Origin: Chaetoderma sp. LZ-2023a
Lineage: Eukaryota > Mollusca > Caudofoveata > Chaetodermatida > Chaetodermatidae
Assembly: GCA_034401795.1 (NCBI GenBank)
Contig: CM067370.1
Coordinates: forward strand, 108,399,387 to 108,463,386
Direction of reading: 5' to 3'
DNA length: 64,000 bases
A program made the position numbers and the translations under genes. Each line of letters opens with the position of its first letter. Position 1 is the first letter of the stretch. The notes under the pieces were generated by a model. The model was not told where the DNA came from. It did not search any database and worked only from the letters and a program-made list of their open reading frames with translations. Below are positions 46,495 to 58,143 of this stretch, one piece after another.

Positions 46495-47655
46495 ATGCAT
46501 CGCTCACCTGGAACATAGGCATTTCAACTAGAAAGGCCATCGGTTATAAGTAGATCCTGAGGAGCTGGCCAGTATTGTAAAGGAACACAGAGACCACGTT
46601 TCTGTACGTATCAACTTCACTTGATTGAATTTTAATTGCCCTTAGTCCCTAATCATATCTAGCAAATTTCAGCCCGATCCGTTCAGCAGTTCTGGAGAAG
46701 TCATTTTTGCGAAAACTAGATCATCCAAGATGGCCGCCAAACCATTTAGCCAATCAAGTTTTCTTGAACAAAGTTGGTTAAGCTCTTGCCCTACATGCTA
46801 TTTCATGAGTTGTGAATCAATCCTCCAAGCGGTTTCTGAGCAAAACATTTTTAGATGTTTCTAAAAATCGGCCAAAATCCAAGACGGCCGCCGGCCAAAT
46901 TTGCCAATCGTCTTCCTTTGAGCAAACTTGATTCTCTATGCCCTAAGGATTGTTCGTCCCAAATATAATTGAAATTGGTCTATAGGTTCTCGAGATAAAG
47001 CCATTTTAAATTTCCCATTGCTTTAGTATGGGAGCTTTTGGTGGGAAAATGATCCAAGATGGCCACCAAACCGTTTATCAGACAGTTTCGAAAATGGCAG
47101 ATTTGAAATCAGAATACCCCAGAAAAATATATAAAACCAATTTCGGCCTCAAAATCCATCAAATATGGCCGCCAATCGCTACATTTTAATTGGCCCACGG
47201 CGGCCATGTTTTTTAACGTATGAATTTCCCTTGAAGAAACTTTAATGGTCTTTAGTCCCTAATCACACCTCCCGAAATTTCAACCGGATCCATTTAGCAG
47301 GTTCTGGAGAAGAAATAGGTTTCGCGAAAACTACGCCATCAAAGATGACCGGCGAACTATTTGTCCAATCCAACAAATTTCGTTGAACTCCTGCTCTAGA
47401 TTATATTTCATGAGGTTTGAATCGACACCGCCCCCCCCCCCCCCCACCCCCCACCACACACCCCTCCCCAAGCCATTTCGGAGAAGAAGATTTTAGAGAC
47501 ATTTCTAAAAATCGACCAAAATCCAAAATAGCCGCCGGCCAAATTGGCCGATCGGCGTCCTTTGAATAAACTTGGAGCTCAATAACCTAAGGATACTTCC
47601 TACCAAATATAATTGAAATCGGCCCAGTGGTTCTTGAGAAGTTGCTTAAAGGAAA
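46495..47655 (-). repeat. Dispersed repeat K, copy 2 (inverted relative to copy 1)
   Basis: Reverse complement of 20994-22035: CGCTCACCTGGAACATAGGC, CCAAGATGGCCGCC, AAATATAATTGAAATTGGTC, TTTAAATTTCCCATTGCTTT, GACGGCCGCCGGCC-type words. Two subunits again. A run of about 16 C lies at 47431-47446. Confidence 0.75.
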
Positions 47656-47689
47656 AGTTGACATAAGCTCACTCGACCTTTCAGGCTAG

Positions 47690-48008
47690 GTGCGCTAGGT
47701 GAGAGGGGTGGAGGCGGGTGGGGTGTGGGGTGTATGGGGTGAGCACCTTGAACCAAAAACAGTATATTGCAAATAACTGTCAAATTTAAGACACTGTATC
47801 AATTTGTTCGTGCCTCAACAGTAGGTTTAAGTGCAATTTATCCAATTACATGGAGATTATGCAGCTCTTCCGTTAAATCTAAAGGTTATCGATAGATTAG
47901 TATACCATTAAATGCCACATTGTTCCACGGGATGGGGTTCTTTGTGACAGAAGCCGTGTGCATGGGGTTGGTGGGGGTTTGGGGTGGGGTAGGTGGGGTT
48001 GGGGTGTT
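47690..48008. repeat. G-rich tracts (possible G-quadruplex)
   Basis: GGTGGAGGCGGGTGGGGTGT at 47707 and, at 47964-48004, eight closely spaced G runs, among them GGGGGTTTGGGGTGGGG. The second tract ends about 125 bp before the left LTR. Confidence 0.5.
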
Positions 48009-48128
48009 ACATTGTAACATATTTAACATAACTTCAAAGAATGGGATAAGTGCAAGCTTAATGAAATGAACTTTACAACGGTGCTTCCATCAACGCAAAG
48101 AAAATATGGTGACTATTATTCAGTATAT

Positions 48129-50714
48129 TGTAGCGAGTTTTGGTGGTGGTTCAGAGTTTGAATCTGGGGTCGATTTAATTGAGAAAAATCGGGTCGTGGT
48201 CGCACAGCCGTTATTTGAGAAGCATTCTTTGGTTCTACATTCTCGGAATGCAGATTCAAAGACTGCTACTCTCGCGTAAAAGCTGTTTGAAGGCGTGGTA
48301 CAGGGCGGTCCTGTAAATGAAAACGAAAATTCGTATTCAAGCCCGGATTTGGCTTCGGAACCGTATTTTCCGTGTGACTATCACACAGTTGGTTAATTAA
48401 CTCATCCACACGTTCCCTCATCTTGTATAACTCACTCATGCTCACTACAGGAGACTGGGGAGAGGAACCACAGGAGGCTCTGGATAACCAGAAGACTCAC
48501 AGTGGTTCGGCACCGCAGTGTCCATAAAAGAGAGGGCCGGCTGCTGTCCTGAAGCAACCTGAGAAAGAGTGTCAACCAAAGGGGTAGACACATTTCCACA
48601 AGGAGGAACAGAAAAATCACTGGAAGGAAAAATAGCTCCACTAGTGTGACTATCCTGGAAACCTTCCAAAGAACTAATATTTGAATTTGTATCTTCCTCA
48701 TTAGTACTCCAGCCGTCATTGCTGTAATCAGTGTCATACCCATCTTCAAAGTGATCCTTAGCATATATAGTGACTCCATCTTGAAAGGTCACATGTGATT
48801 CTGAGATGCTGTGTTGAGGTCGCATCTCAATTCCTAATGGGGGTGTGTACTAGGATGTGCAAATGCATCATCACTAAGGTGCTCTGATGCACTGGGGACA
48901 GTGTTTGTTAGCGAATATTCCGCCATTTTGGATCTACTCTACAATGTCTATTTTAGAATGCCTATGCGTGATAACTTATGTGACCCAAGACAGGATCTTG
49001 CCTATTAAGAAATGCCAATTCTAGACTGTATGGAATACAAGATTCTATCTTAAAGCCAGATAATTAATCATTAAGTGATTTAGCCTTGGATTACCACAGT
49101 TGTGTTATGGATCCTAGGAATCCAAACAGTGTAGAAAAACTACTATTTAACGAGTCGCTAACTCGTTAATGATCTGAACTTAAGGTACGATCAGTGATAA
49201 TAACACTGTAATATTAAGAACAGGCCATAAATTGCTTCAGGAAATTAAAGCCAAAGTGAAGTGCCAATTCACAGTAGTGGGGGCGTAATAATTTCCTTTC
49301 ACAAAGAATAATTAAATACAAGTTTGGATTATTCACTGACAAGGTAGAAATGCAATTAATAAAGACCCGACCCTAGCATAGCTCAGTGTTTAACACCTAC
49401 GGCTTAAGGACAGGTCATAAGATTAACTCCTAATGTAAGTGTGAATGAAATTCAATAACTGCTATAATGTATGCTCTGTTGCTACGGAAGAAATGCGTTT
49501 AACAAAAGCCCTATTTCAGAACTTTAATAACTTAAAATTAAATGGATGCCATTATGCTGGTAAACAGTTGTACGTATGAATAGTTCCCAAGTATTATAAC
49601 TGCTAAGACAATTATCCAATCATTTGTGTCTAATTAAACTTACAATGATTCAATTAAATGATATAAGCCGTGAAGCAGTTGTAATGTCAATAGGTTCCCA
49701 AGTTATTAACTGCCAAGGGAACTGACTGTTAACTGATTATTTATACTGAATTAAGGTTACAATGATTCAAATAAATGATATAAGCCGTGAAACAGATGTA
49801 ATGTCAATAGGTTCCCAAGTTATTAACTGCTAAGGGAACTGAATGTTAACTGATCATTTATACTGATTTAAGGTTACAAAGATTCAATTAAATGATATAA
49901 GCCGTGAAACAGTTGTAATGTCAATAGGTTCCCAAGTTATTAACTGCTAAGGGAACTGAATGTTAACTGATCATTTATACTGAATTAAGGTTACAAGTAC
50001 AAAGCCACAGTTAAATGATAACTGGTCAAATGTCGACTTATATGAAATAGAAATTGGCAGATACCAATGTTAATGAAAATTTGCTCTCGTCTGTAAAAAG
50101 AAATAGCAGTTTTATTTGGTTCTGGCGAAGCTATGTTTACAATTTCATGATTTTCTGGCTTTGAAACAAGTTTTACACATTGTCAAGACAGTAAATCAGA
50201 AATTGTACAAGTCTCGACAGTGATTGCTAGGGGTAGCCGAGAGGAATGATATGTGATATGAAATAGCAACTATTCCCACTATGAGATCTCAAACATGGAG
50301 TGCACTGGATTTACCTAATATCATGGTCACCTGGACAGACAATTTGGGGGAATCGGGTATATAAATGGCTACAGACTCAAATGGGTAGTTTCAGAAATCC
50401 AGAAGTCAGAATAGTATCAACCACTGGAGGAAATGTCCTCAATTTTTAAGAAAAACAGGAACTCTAGAATTTAATCAAGTAAGTGGTTAATTAGATAGTG
50501 GGAATATTATTATCTAAGCCCTAAGACTTACACTATACACTTACATCAGCTCCTGTTCTTTAGAAGTAAGTTTCTAACCATAAACCAAAAATGATATAGT
50601 ACGCGAGCACTCAAATTAAGAATCTTTACATGCTAAACAGCAAAATTAAAGATCCCTCGTGGAGCCCAAAGCTCAACACGGAATACTACACTACTCAAAT
50701 CACAGCTACATTAT
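48129..50714 (-). mobile_element. Left (3') LTR of the Ty3/Gypsy element, part shared with the right LTR
   Basis: Begins TGTAGCGAGTTTT on the plus strand, i.e. the LTR ends ...CTCGCTACA in the element's own direction. It is collinear with 60256-62886 through CAGCTACATTAT, where the right copy is interrupted. It contains three 118-bp tandem units (49641-49999) and a decayed copy of the gag start (ATG equivalent at 48926-48924). The true length is greater, because the other copy is cut short by an insertion and the window end. Confidence 0.9.
48298..48926 (-). pseudogene. LTR-borne copy of the gag 5' coding region (left LTR)
   Basis: Homologous to 60399-61055. MRPQHSISESHVTFQDGVTI and the rest of the acidic, Ser-rich segment are intact between 48825 and about 48480. 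A 1-bp change at the GGGGGTGTGT run (48838-48846) shifts the N-terminus, and another 1-bp loss near 48475 shifts the C-terminal part. The codon that is TGA at 60399-60401 in the right LTR is still CGA here, while a TAG stands two codons later. Being in the 3' LTR, this copy has no downstream gag. Confidence 0.75.
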
Positions 50715-53660
50715 ATCTCAATGTACACTTTATCTGAACAACGTACTCGCGTATTAGAAACCTACGTATTAAGCAAACTGAGAGAAATTCAGACTAGCAC
50801 AACAACTAAGAGACTACGCTGAGTTAAGTGCCCTACACCAGCTAGGACAATTCAAGGTCGGACCCAGAGTCCAATTTTTACCTGGAATTTATACCCAAAA
50901 AGTGTTGCATGCACCACAAATTCAGACGGCCATGTAGAAAATCCTTGGCAAAAAGTGCTCATTTTTAACATAACAATAGGTGAATAGATTGTCAGATTAC
51001 CATATCAAAAGATTGCTGGTTTAAACATCACCAGTCTGATGGCCCACCCGTTTAAACATTAACATAACAATAGATTAGGCATTGGTACGGAGTGCAAATG
51101 CACCGGACTGTAATATGCTAATAGGGTTATGTATGTGGAAAATCTGACAACGCTAAATTGACAGGAATGCAGATTCTAATACATTGCAACATTTACAAAA
51201 TGCATAATTTGTCACATCGCCCAAACGATATGGCCATAATTTCCTCTATACAATGTTGCTGTTTGATGTTGCTATGGGAAAGAGCAAGCATATTCTGAAC
51301 ATTGACTATCAAAAGAAACGCGGGAACATGAAATATTGAAGAATAACTAAAAACGCTGTCGTGATTGGAATAGTGAATTAGAATACATCTTATGTAAGGC
51401 AGAATACTGCGAGAACCGGCTCATATTTTAAAGACAGACCCGCTCATGCCCAAAATCCAAGATCACCAGCCCAAATGATTTCAAAAATCAATAAACGGGG
51501 AAAATGATCTTTAAATGTCATAAGCGCATACACTTTCAGCAACGTAATTCAGCAACCAAATTCTTACAAACTACCGCTTACTTCACTGATTTGATGACCA
51601 AATTTCGATTCGCTGTGAATTGGGCATAAAAGCGTTACACCCCCCTATACTGCCACGTGATCGCACGAGGAATTATTCAAGCGTAGAAGATTTAACCATA
51701 CGCTCAATACGGCCAAATACCCCATGTTGCTGAATGATCATACACCAATTACATGATGCCCATATGTTGCTAAATTATTACTTATAATTTATGAAATAAT
51801 GGCAGCAACATCGTATCATCATTGAAACGGCAAAATGGCCTGCTTTAACGCAAAAAGAGTGGCTTCAAAATATGGCTTAAAGTTGAATAACTTTGAACAC
51901 GGCATAACGTTGAATGTACCTGATTAGTGCTATTATTATGATCTACAGTTCAGCGTAAAATTTAGGCAAATTTATTCTATAATTATTCTATTCACAACAG
52001 CCAAAATGCACTCTTTAAATTTGTACAAGTGGCAATTATGCTAAAATATTTGAAACCATTAAGACTGGAAGCTGCTGCTGCCCTAAACATCAACGACTTT
52101 CAGCACCATTGATAGCACAATTGTCAACCAGATTAGAGAATTTCTAATAACAAATCCAGTCTTGTTTCACTATCCCCTCACAGCTCGCAAAACCCCGTTT
52201 TTAAGAGCGAAACATTATTCAAGACTGGATATTCAATGAACTAAGAATATAAGTATTTGAAACTATAGACCTGAAAATGTGGTATCGGAATTTAGAATAC
52301 ATTTATCTCAAAGTTAACCTGCAACCTTGATGGCCAGCGTTTAAACAAAGGCAGGTTAACATTGATGACTAAATGAACATTAAAAAATTTGAAAAACTAG
52401 ATCAGAAAACAGGTAAACACCCGCTCCAGCATGCTTGAATGCTGGATCAGATTCACCAAGGCAAATGATTGAGTGGCCACATCAATCACATGTCTCTAAC
52501 CAGCTACTGACCTAACTAGTGTGGAACTGAATGGAAAACTTAAATAAAACCTTTTATAAATATTGCACAATTCCATATACACTTTTTACAACACTCATTA
52601 AGTCATCATATTATTTAAATCAAACACAAGTGCATTATCCACAGTTTATCTACACCCTCCCTCATGATCCCTTGTGCCATTTCCACAGCACATCATACAA
52701 ACATTGCTGTGAGGCACATTTGTACGATCGAATGAGAATTGTCTCATTCAATACATTCATATATTAGCGGTCTCACATTACTTTAGTATTGGTATTAAGC
52801 AAGACAAGGATAATGTGGTCATTAAACGCTGTTTTTGGCCCTCAACTAAAACATACTCTGTACAAAAGAGGGTATTTTAAATATAAACAACCACATTATC
52901 CAATATTACCATGTCTAACTCATACCAATACTAGAATGGATAATGTGACAATATGAGTTCTCAAGATAATCATTCAAGCTCACAAAATCAACCATTAAAC
53001 ATGATACATAATTTTACAGGTAATGTTACCACATATTTTAACACTGTGCAGGACATACATACACATAATAATTTTCGGACAAACATTCTGCAATACAATT
53101 TTAAAAGACCAATGCATTTCAAGTCTCTGTTCAAAATACCATCAATGACGAGCTACTATTACTATACTAATAAAAGGGATTTGTGTAAGAAGTTACCAAA
53201 TTGGTGCAGAAAATAACTCGCTTTCAGAATGAGAACTTCCTTTCGCAAGACTGAAGCTACTTATTATGATAAGGATAAAAAGTGAAGTAGAAAGTTGCAT
53301 GCTCTCATCAGTTGAACGGATTTTTCGGTGCCTATCTCCGGGGTCCACAACTTGTGTTTGCTATCCTTACATAATCTCTGGTAATTCCACCCCTCTATGT
53401 GTCAATAGTATATGATTAACTAATAATCTTTGAATAACTTTAGGGTAAAGCTCTCCTCCATTCATGCCATTTCTAACTCATGATGGCCCATAAGACAATT
53501 CGGGATTCCCGATGAGGTCGACCCTATTTTAGGGCAGACAGGACCTTACCTTAGAGTGAGGGTGGTAATGATATACATCGAATCTTTATTTCTCTCACGA
53601 TCGAATTTCGGTGCTCCGCATGCAATGGCCAACCTACCTGCCGATTTATTGCACCACCCA
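50715..53660 (-). mobile_element. Probable remainder of the left LTR (no second copy in window)
   Basis: AT-rich, without recognisable coding sequence. On the element's strand GGGAAGGGGGCA (plus strand TGCCCCCTTCCC, 53661-53672) followed by TGGGTGGTGC is a plausible polypurine tract plus LTR start, which would make the LTR about 5.5 kb. This boundary is inference. Confidence 0.4.
52771..52950. repeat. Imperfect inverted repeat inside the presumed LTR
   Basis: TCTCACATTAC...AGTATTGGTAT...AGACAAGGATAATGTGG on the left is mirrored by CCACATTATCC...ATACCAATACTAG...GGATAATGTGACA on the right. Arms of about 50-60 bp, so possibly a MITE in the LTR. Confidence 0.45.
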
Positions 53661-53794
53661 TGCCCCCTTCCCATGAAGAAAGATAAAGCATGAATTTACA
53701 GGGAGGGATTGAAAGCATCTAACCATGATGTGGTTTACCTAACACATAGACGTCGTTCCTTCTGTGCACATCTTGGGTCATCAAAATCAATAAA

Positions 53795-54016
53795 TTACTT
53801 CTTACTGGCGCCAGTATAATAAAGGTTAGTGTTCATCATTCTCTGTGATTGTCTGAATGTTGGTTGAAACATTCTATTGGGCATTTGTTGCATTTGGTTC
53901 TGTGGAACTCTATACATTTGATGTCCTCGACCTCTTCCTCGAGCTCTACCTCGACCTCTGTATTGACCTCGACATCGAGATGGAAATCTGTGTAATTGAG
54001 AAGACTGTGGACTGGG
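53795..54016 (-). pseudogene. RG-rich C-terminal tail of the pol polyprotein, past an in-frame TGA
   Basis: Directly in frame after the TGA at 54019-54017 the frame stays open for 73 codons to a TAA at 53797-53795. It encodes RCRGQYRGRGRARGRGRG, followed by a Gln/Met/Asn-rich stretch (QNQMQQMPNRMFQ). RG/RGG repeats are known RNA-binding and condensate-forming segments. Since the frame and its biased composition continue past it, the TGA is probably a later mutation and this tail was part of Pol, or of a small third product. Confidence 0.55.
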
Positions 54017-55279
54017 TCATCCTCCCAATGACATGATTTGTGGCTGTGTTAAACGTGAGGTACCAAATTCTGGAGACATCATTCTATATGGTGCTGAAAC
54101 TCGAGCAGGAACATGTACTACATATTCCTCTTCTGAGTCTTCCTCAACATCACTGGAGTCTGGTGCATCTGAATCGATACCCAAGTCTTTTATACTGACA
54201 GGACGCCAGTCCTTGTACAAATCAGGATCAATAGTACCCTCAGGGTCTGGCTGAATTGAATCTGTGACTGTAACCTCTAATGTACCAGGAAGGGAGCTGT
54301 TTACCTCAAATTCAGAGAATGGCGAATTGAGTTGAATTGGGTCCACAGTGATTGTATCTGAAACTGGTTGAGGACCAAACATGAGATCACTTGATTTCCG
54401 GTCTATGTCAACAGCCAGCTCCAGATCACTTGGTACTAGATTACCAAGCTCAGATGTGGATTCAAAGGGAATTTCAGTCCCTGATGAAAGGATTGACTCC
54501 ACTATGGTAGGCGAATCTGGTACATTAGCTTGAACAGGTAAAGGTGTCAAACTGGGCAAAGAATCATTAAAAACGATATCTCCTGTTCCATCATCTGAAA
54601 AATCAGTCTGGCATGAGATATCATTTGGAAGAGAATGACGAATTTCAGAATCAGGTTCCTCACCAACACATAATTTGAGGCCATCAAAGTTCAACACATG
54701 GGTTTTGTTTTTCTGATCAGTCAGTTCATAGGTCACGTCTGACTTACAACTTAGGACTGTCCAAGGCCCTTTCCACAGATAACTCAGTTTTGGAGTGAGT
54801 CCTTGGTGTCTCTGACTGTCCTTAACCCACACTTTATCACTACAAATATATGGCATTCCATATACTGCACAGTCATGCCATGATTTCTGCCTTTTATGAC
54901 TAATTTTTAGCTCGTCTCGAATTAGGTCATGAGCTTCTTCCATGCGCTGACGTAAAAGTTCAACATACTGGGATGGACTGGTCTTTTCACCAGGAACACG
55001 AGGCATTGTAACATCCAATGGCAAGGCTAACTCACGTCCAAACATGGCGTACGCTGGAGTGTAGCTAGTACTCGAGTGTACAGAAGTTCGATATGCATGA
55101 AGTACATAAGGTAAACGTATATCCCAATCCTTTTGATTAGTGTTTACCTCTTTTGTCATCATAGCAGCCATTGTCCGATTAAAGCGCTCAACCATTCCAT
55201 CACCTTGGGGATGAAATGGTGTTGTTCTAGTTTTCTTAATTTTAAGAAGTTTGCACATTTCTTGGAAAAGGCAACTCAA
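54017..55279 (-). pseudogene. Integrase C-terminal half of Ty3/Gypsy pol
   Basis: Begins within the integrase core: KKTRTTPFHPQGDGMVERFN carries the catalytic Glu, and LPYVLHAYRTSVHSSTSYTP and FGRELALPLD are standard Gypsy integrase segments. KLSYLWKGPWTVLSCKSDVT matches the GPY/F module of the C-terminal domain. An acidic, Ser/Pro-rich region of about 200 residues follows (PLPVQANVPDSP, SDAPDSSDVEEDSEEEYVVH). No chromodomain is recognised. Frame ends at a TGA. A frameshift at about 55260 separates it from the N-terminal half of the integrase. Integrase inserts the retrotransposon cDNA into the host genome. Confidence 0.9.
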
Positions 55280-56520
55280 AATTTCTACCCTGGTAGAAAT
55301 GCAGAGCTACAGGCATTCCAAAGCGACAAGACACCTGTTCTACTAATACTGTTGCAGCTGTTGACGCTTCCTGATCATGAAGGGCAAATGCTTTGACCCA
55401 CTTCGTGAAGTAATCTTGGAGGACAATTATGTACTTGTTCCCCCTGTCACTAGCTGGAAGTGGACCTACGATGTCAACAGATACCCTTTCAAAGGGTCCA
55501 CCCACAATCTTTGTTTTCAGGGCCACAGCCTGGGTTCTAGGACCAGTCATCCTATGTTGGCATGTTACATCAGCCATAGCACCTGGCCAATGAAATCTAG
55601 ATTTAATTCTATCTTGTGTACGTTCTACAGCCAGGTGACCACAGTTATCATGTAGTTGTTCCAAAAAATGAACTCTCAAACTCTTAGGACATAACATTTG
55701 ATCATTCTTGTATAGTATCCCATTTACTAACTGTAATTCATTAAACCATTGGTAGTAATATTTTACATCAGGAGGAAGTAGACTAATATCTTCTTTGACA
55801 GGATGATATCCAGACTTTACCCACTCATAGACTTTTGAAAGGATGGGGTCAGATTGTTGAGCCAAGATAACAGCCCTTCTGCTCCAGTTTTCACCTTCTA
55901 AGGGTTGAAATTCTGGAACTAGGTTATGGATTATGGCAACCTGACCATTCCCTCTTAATTCAGTAACCTCTACTCTTGCTTTTCGGCTGAGAGCATCTGC
56001 ATTGTCATGGGCACGTCCTGATCTATGCTCCACAGTAAATTGAAAGGTTTGAAGAGCCTCTTGCCAATGGTAAATTTGGCCCTCGGGGTCCTTTTTGTCT
56101 TTCAACCACTTCAAGGATGCATGATCAGTTCGCAGAATAAAGTGGCACCCATACAGAAAATGCATGTAGTACTTTGTGAAGTACATTGCTGTGAGTAACT
56201 CTTTCCTTGTGGTGGCATAATTTCATTCGGTCTTGTCCAAGGATTGAGATCCATAGCATATAACCCTTTCCTCCCCATCCTGAATTTGAGACAGTACATC
56301 ACCAATTCCAAAGTCGGAAGCGTCCGTATCTAAAATAAAAAGCAGGGCTGGGTCAGGATATGCCAGAACAGGTGCACTGGGCAATTTATGCTTAAGGGTA
56401 CTGAAGGCTTCCTCGCAGTCAGGTGTCCACTCAAATGGGTGAGACCTAAATAGCTTCTGGTTTCAGTCACAGATTTAGGTGTTGGCCAATCAGCAACACT
56501 TAATTTTTCCTGGATCAGTT
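55242..56520 (-). pseudogene. RNase H and N-terminal integrase of Ty3/Gypsy pol
   Basis: RNase H: LLFILDTDASDFGIGDVLSQ near 56340-56280, then after shifts FILRTDHASLKWLKD and EHRSGRAHDNADALSRKARV. The connecting segment between RT and RNase H is shortened: RSYLGL is followed directly by the THPFEWTPDCEEAF segment, so about 30 residues are deleted. Integrase zinc finger: HDNCGH and one Cys (DVTCQH) remain, but the second part of the CX2C motif is missing. In the core, ERVSVDIVGPLP keeps the first Asp; the second motif reads FYQGRNFE where (S/T)DQG is usual, so the Asp is replaced by Tyr. Clearly inactive. Confidence 0.88.
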
Positions 56521-56532
56521 GATACCCTCTAT

Positions 56533-57648
56533 TCAGATATTACATGACCCAAGAATTCGACCTCTACGGAATAGTTTGCACTTCTTTGGCTTCAGTTTTA
56601 AATTCGCCTCTTTTAGACGTTGTAGAACCATTTGAAGATGTTTAAGTGCCTCCTCAAAAGTGGCTCCATAGACTACAACATCATCAATATAACAGAGGCA
56701 AATTTGCCATTGAATTTGGACTAAAACTTGCTCCATAAGACGTTCGAATGTACTAGGAGCATTGCATAAGCCAAATGGCATTTTGCTGAACTGGAAAAGG
56801 CCATCCCTGCAAATGAATGCAGTCTTCTCACGGTCCTGTTCATCCATAGCAATCTGCCTGTATCCACTGGCCAAATCCAGTGTGCTATACCATGCCATAC
56901 TGGATAGTGTATCTAGGACGTGATCGATACGAGGTAAGGGGTAAGCATCCTTGACAGTTAAGTCATTAAGACGATGGTAGTCAATACAGAAACGTAGACT
57001 GCCATCCTTCTTAGTAACCAGAACAATTGGACTGGCCCATGGAGAGGCTGAGGGTTCTATTACACCAGTTCTTAACATGTCTTCCACCTGTTTCTTACTG
57101 TCTTCTTCTTTGTGAATAGGCAACCTTCTAACAGGCTGCCTAACAGGATGGTGCCACTGTGTGTCAATCCGATGCTTGACTTGGGTAGTAGTACCCAAGT
57201 CTAGATCTTCAGAGGAAAAGGTAGTGGCATAATGACTCAATAGATCTTTTACTGATGCTATTCGTTCCACATTTAAACCTTCAGAAGTCTGCTCAAACAA
57301 GGCATGTAAATGATCAGGAAGTGGGCTGACTGACTTGGGCAAAGATGATGTTAATTCCAAATCTACAGTCTGAATGTTATTTATTTCTAACAAACGACCC
57401 ACTTTTGCTCCTTTTCTCAATCGTACAGGATGGCTGTTTGAGTTAAACAATCTGAGGGGAACAGAAGCATCTGATAGTTCTACCAACGTTCGGAGAACAG
57501 CCACTTCCATTTCCTCCATGAACTCATGTGAAGGCTCCAGCAACACAATTTGGGCATGAAGGCAAGCACGATTTGTGCTTGCCCACATGACCACTTCACT
57601 GGAAGGAGGAATGGTAATATATTTAGTGATTGTTAAAGCAGCAGTACC
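56533..57648 (-). pseudogene. Reverse transcriptase of Ty3/Gypsy pol
   Basis: Open from just after a TAG (57651-57649) to 56533 in the protease frame. The RT core has the ordered motifs VIEPSASPWASPIVLVTKKD, SLRFCIDYHRLN, YPLPRIDHVLD, YSTLDLASGYRQI (catalytic Asp), FGLCNAPSTFERLM and CYIDDVVVY (YIDD box, both catalytic Asp). All active-site residues are present, and this is the best-preserved enzyme of the element. It copies the element RNA into cDNA primed at the site at 60236-60253. The frame is lost at the end (FRRGRILGS instead of ...FLGHVIS). The order PR-RT-RH-IN defines a Ty3/Gypsy element. Confidence 0.93.
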
Positions 57649-58143
57649 CTAAAGGGGACTTCTATGATTTACAGGAATGTGGCAACCACTTACTTCCATT
57701 TCACCATGTTGACAATGAATAACTGCATTGATTGACTCTAGGAAATCAGCCCCAAATAGAACATCCTGCTGAATGTCTGCCACAAAAACAAGATGTTGAA
57801 AGGACATGCCTTCGATGTTGATAGACATGACCCCCTCACCAATGCATGTTAAAGATACTCCACTTGCCTCACATAATTTGGAGGAGGGTGTGGACAAGCA
57901 TGGATGTTCTTTTTCAGGGAGACTATTAAAAATGGATGTCTTAATTATGGTGACACTGGCACCAGTATCAATGGTAGCCAGAGCCTCCACTCCTGCAACA
58001 AGACATGGACAAGTCAACATATGGCTTGACTGTGGTAAAGGTATGGCTACAACTGGCTGCTTGCAATCTGGTTCCTGCTTGGGAATTATAATGGGAGTGT
58101 TGTACTGCTGCTCTAATTGAATACATATAGACTCTGCTTCTTG
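57649..58143 (-). pseudogene. Aspartic protease of Ty3/Gypsy pol
   Basis: In frame with the Gag zinc-knuckle region upstream (separated by TGA 58146-58144) and with RT downstream (separated by TAG 57651-57649). EALATIDTGASVTIIKTSIF contains the catalytic DTGAS box. HLVFVADIQQDVLFGADFLE carries the second conserved hydrophobic-Gly segment of retropepsins. About 165 codons including a linker of QEAESICIQLEQQ type. The enzyme acts as a dimer to cut Gag-Pol. The two flanking stops in one continuous frame could be mutations; programmed readthrough is possible but unsupported. Confidence 0.88.

Noticed and set aside
48432..48825. Second independent gene in the left LTR
   Set aside because: It is the LTR duplicate of the gag start at 60399-61055, with two frameshifts.
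53700..55279. Envelope gene downstream of integrase
   Set aside because: The region after integrase is acidic then RG-rich; I see no signal peptide, transmembrane segment or furin-type site.
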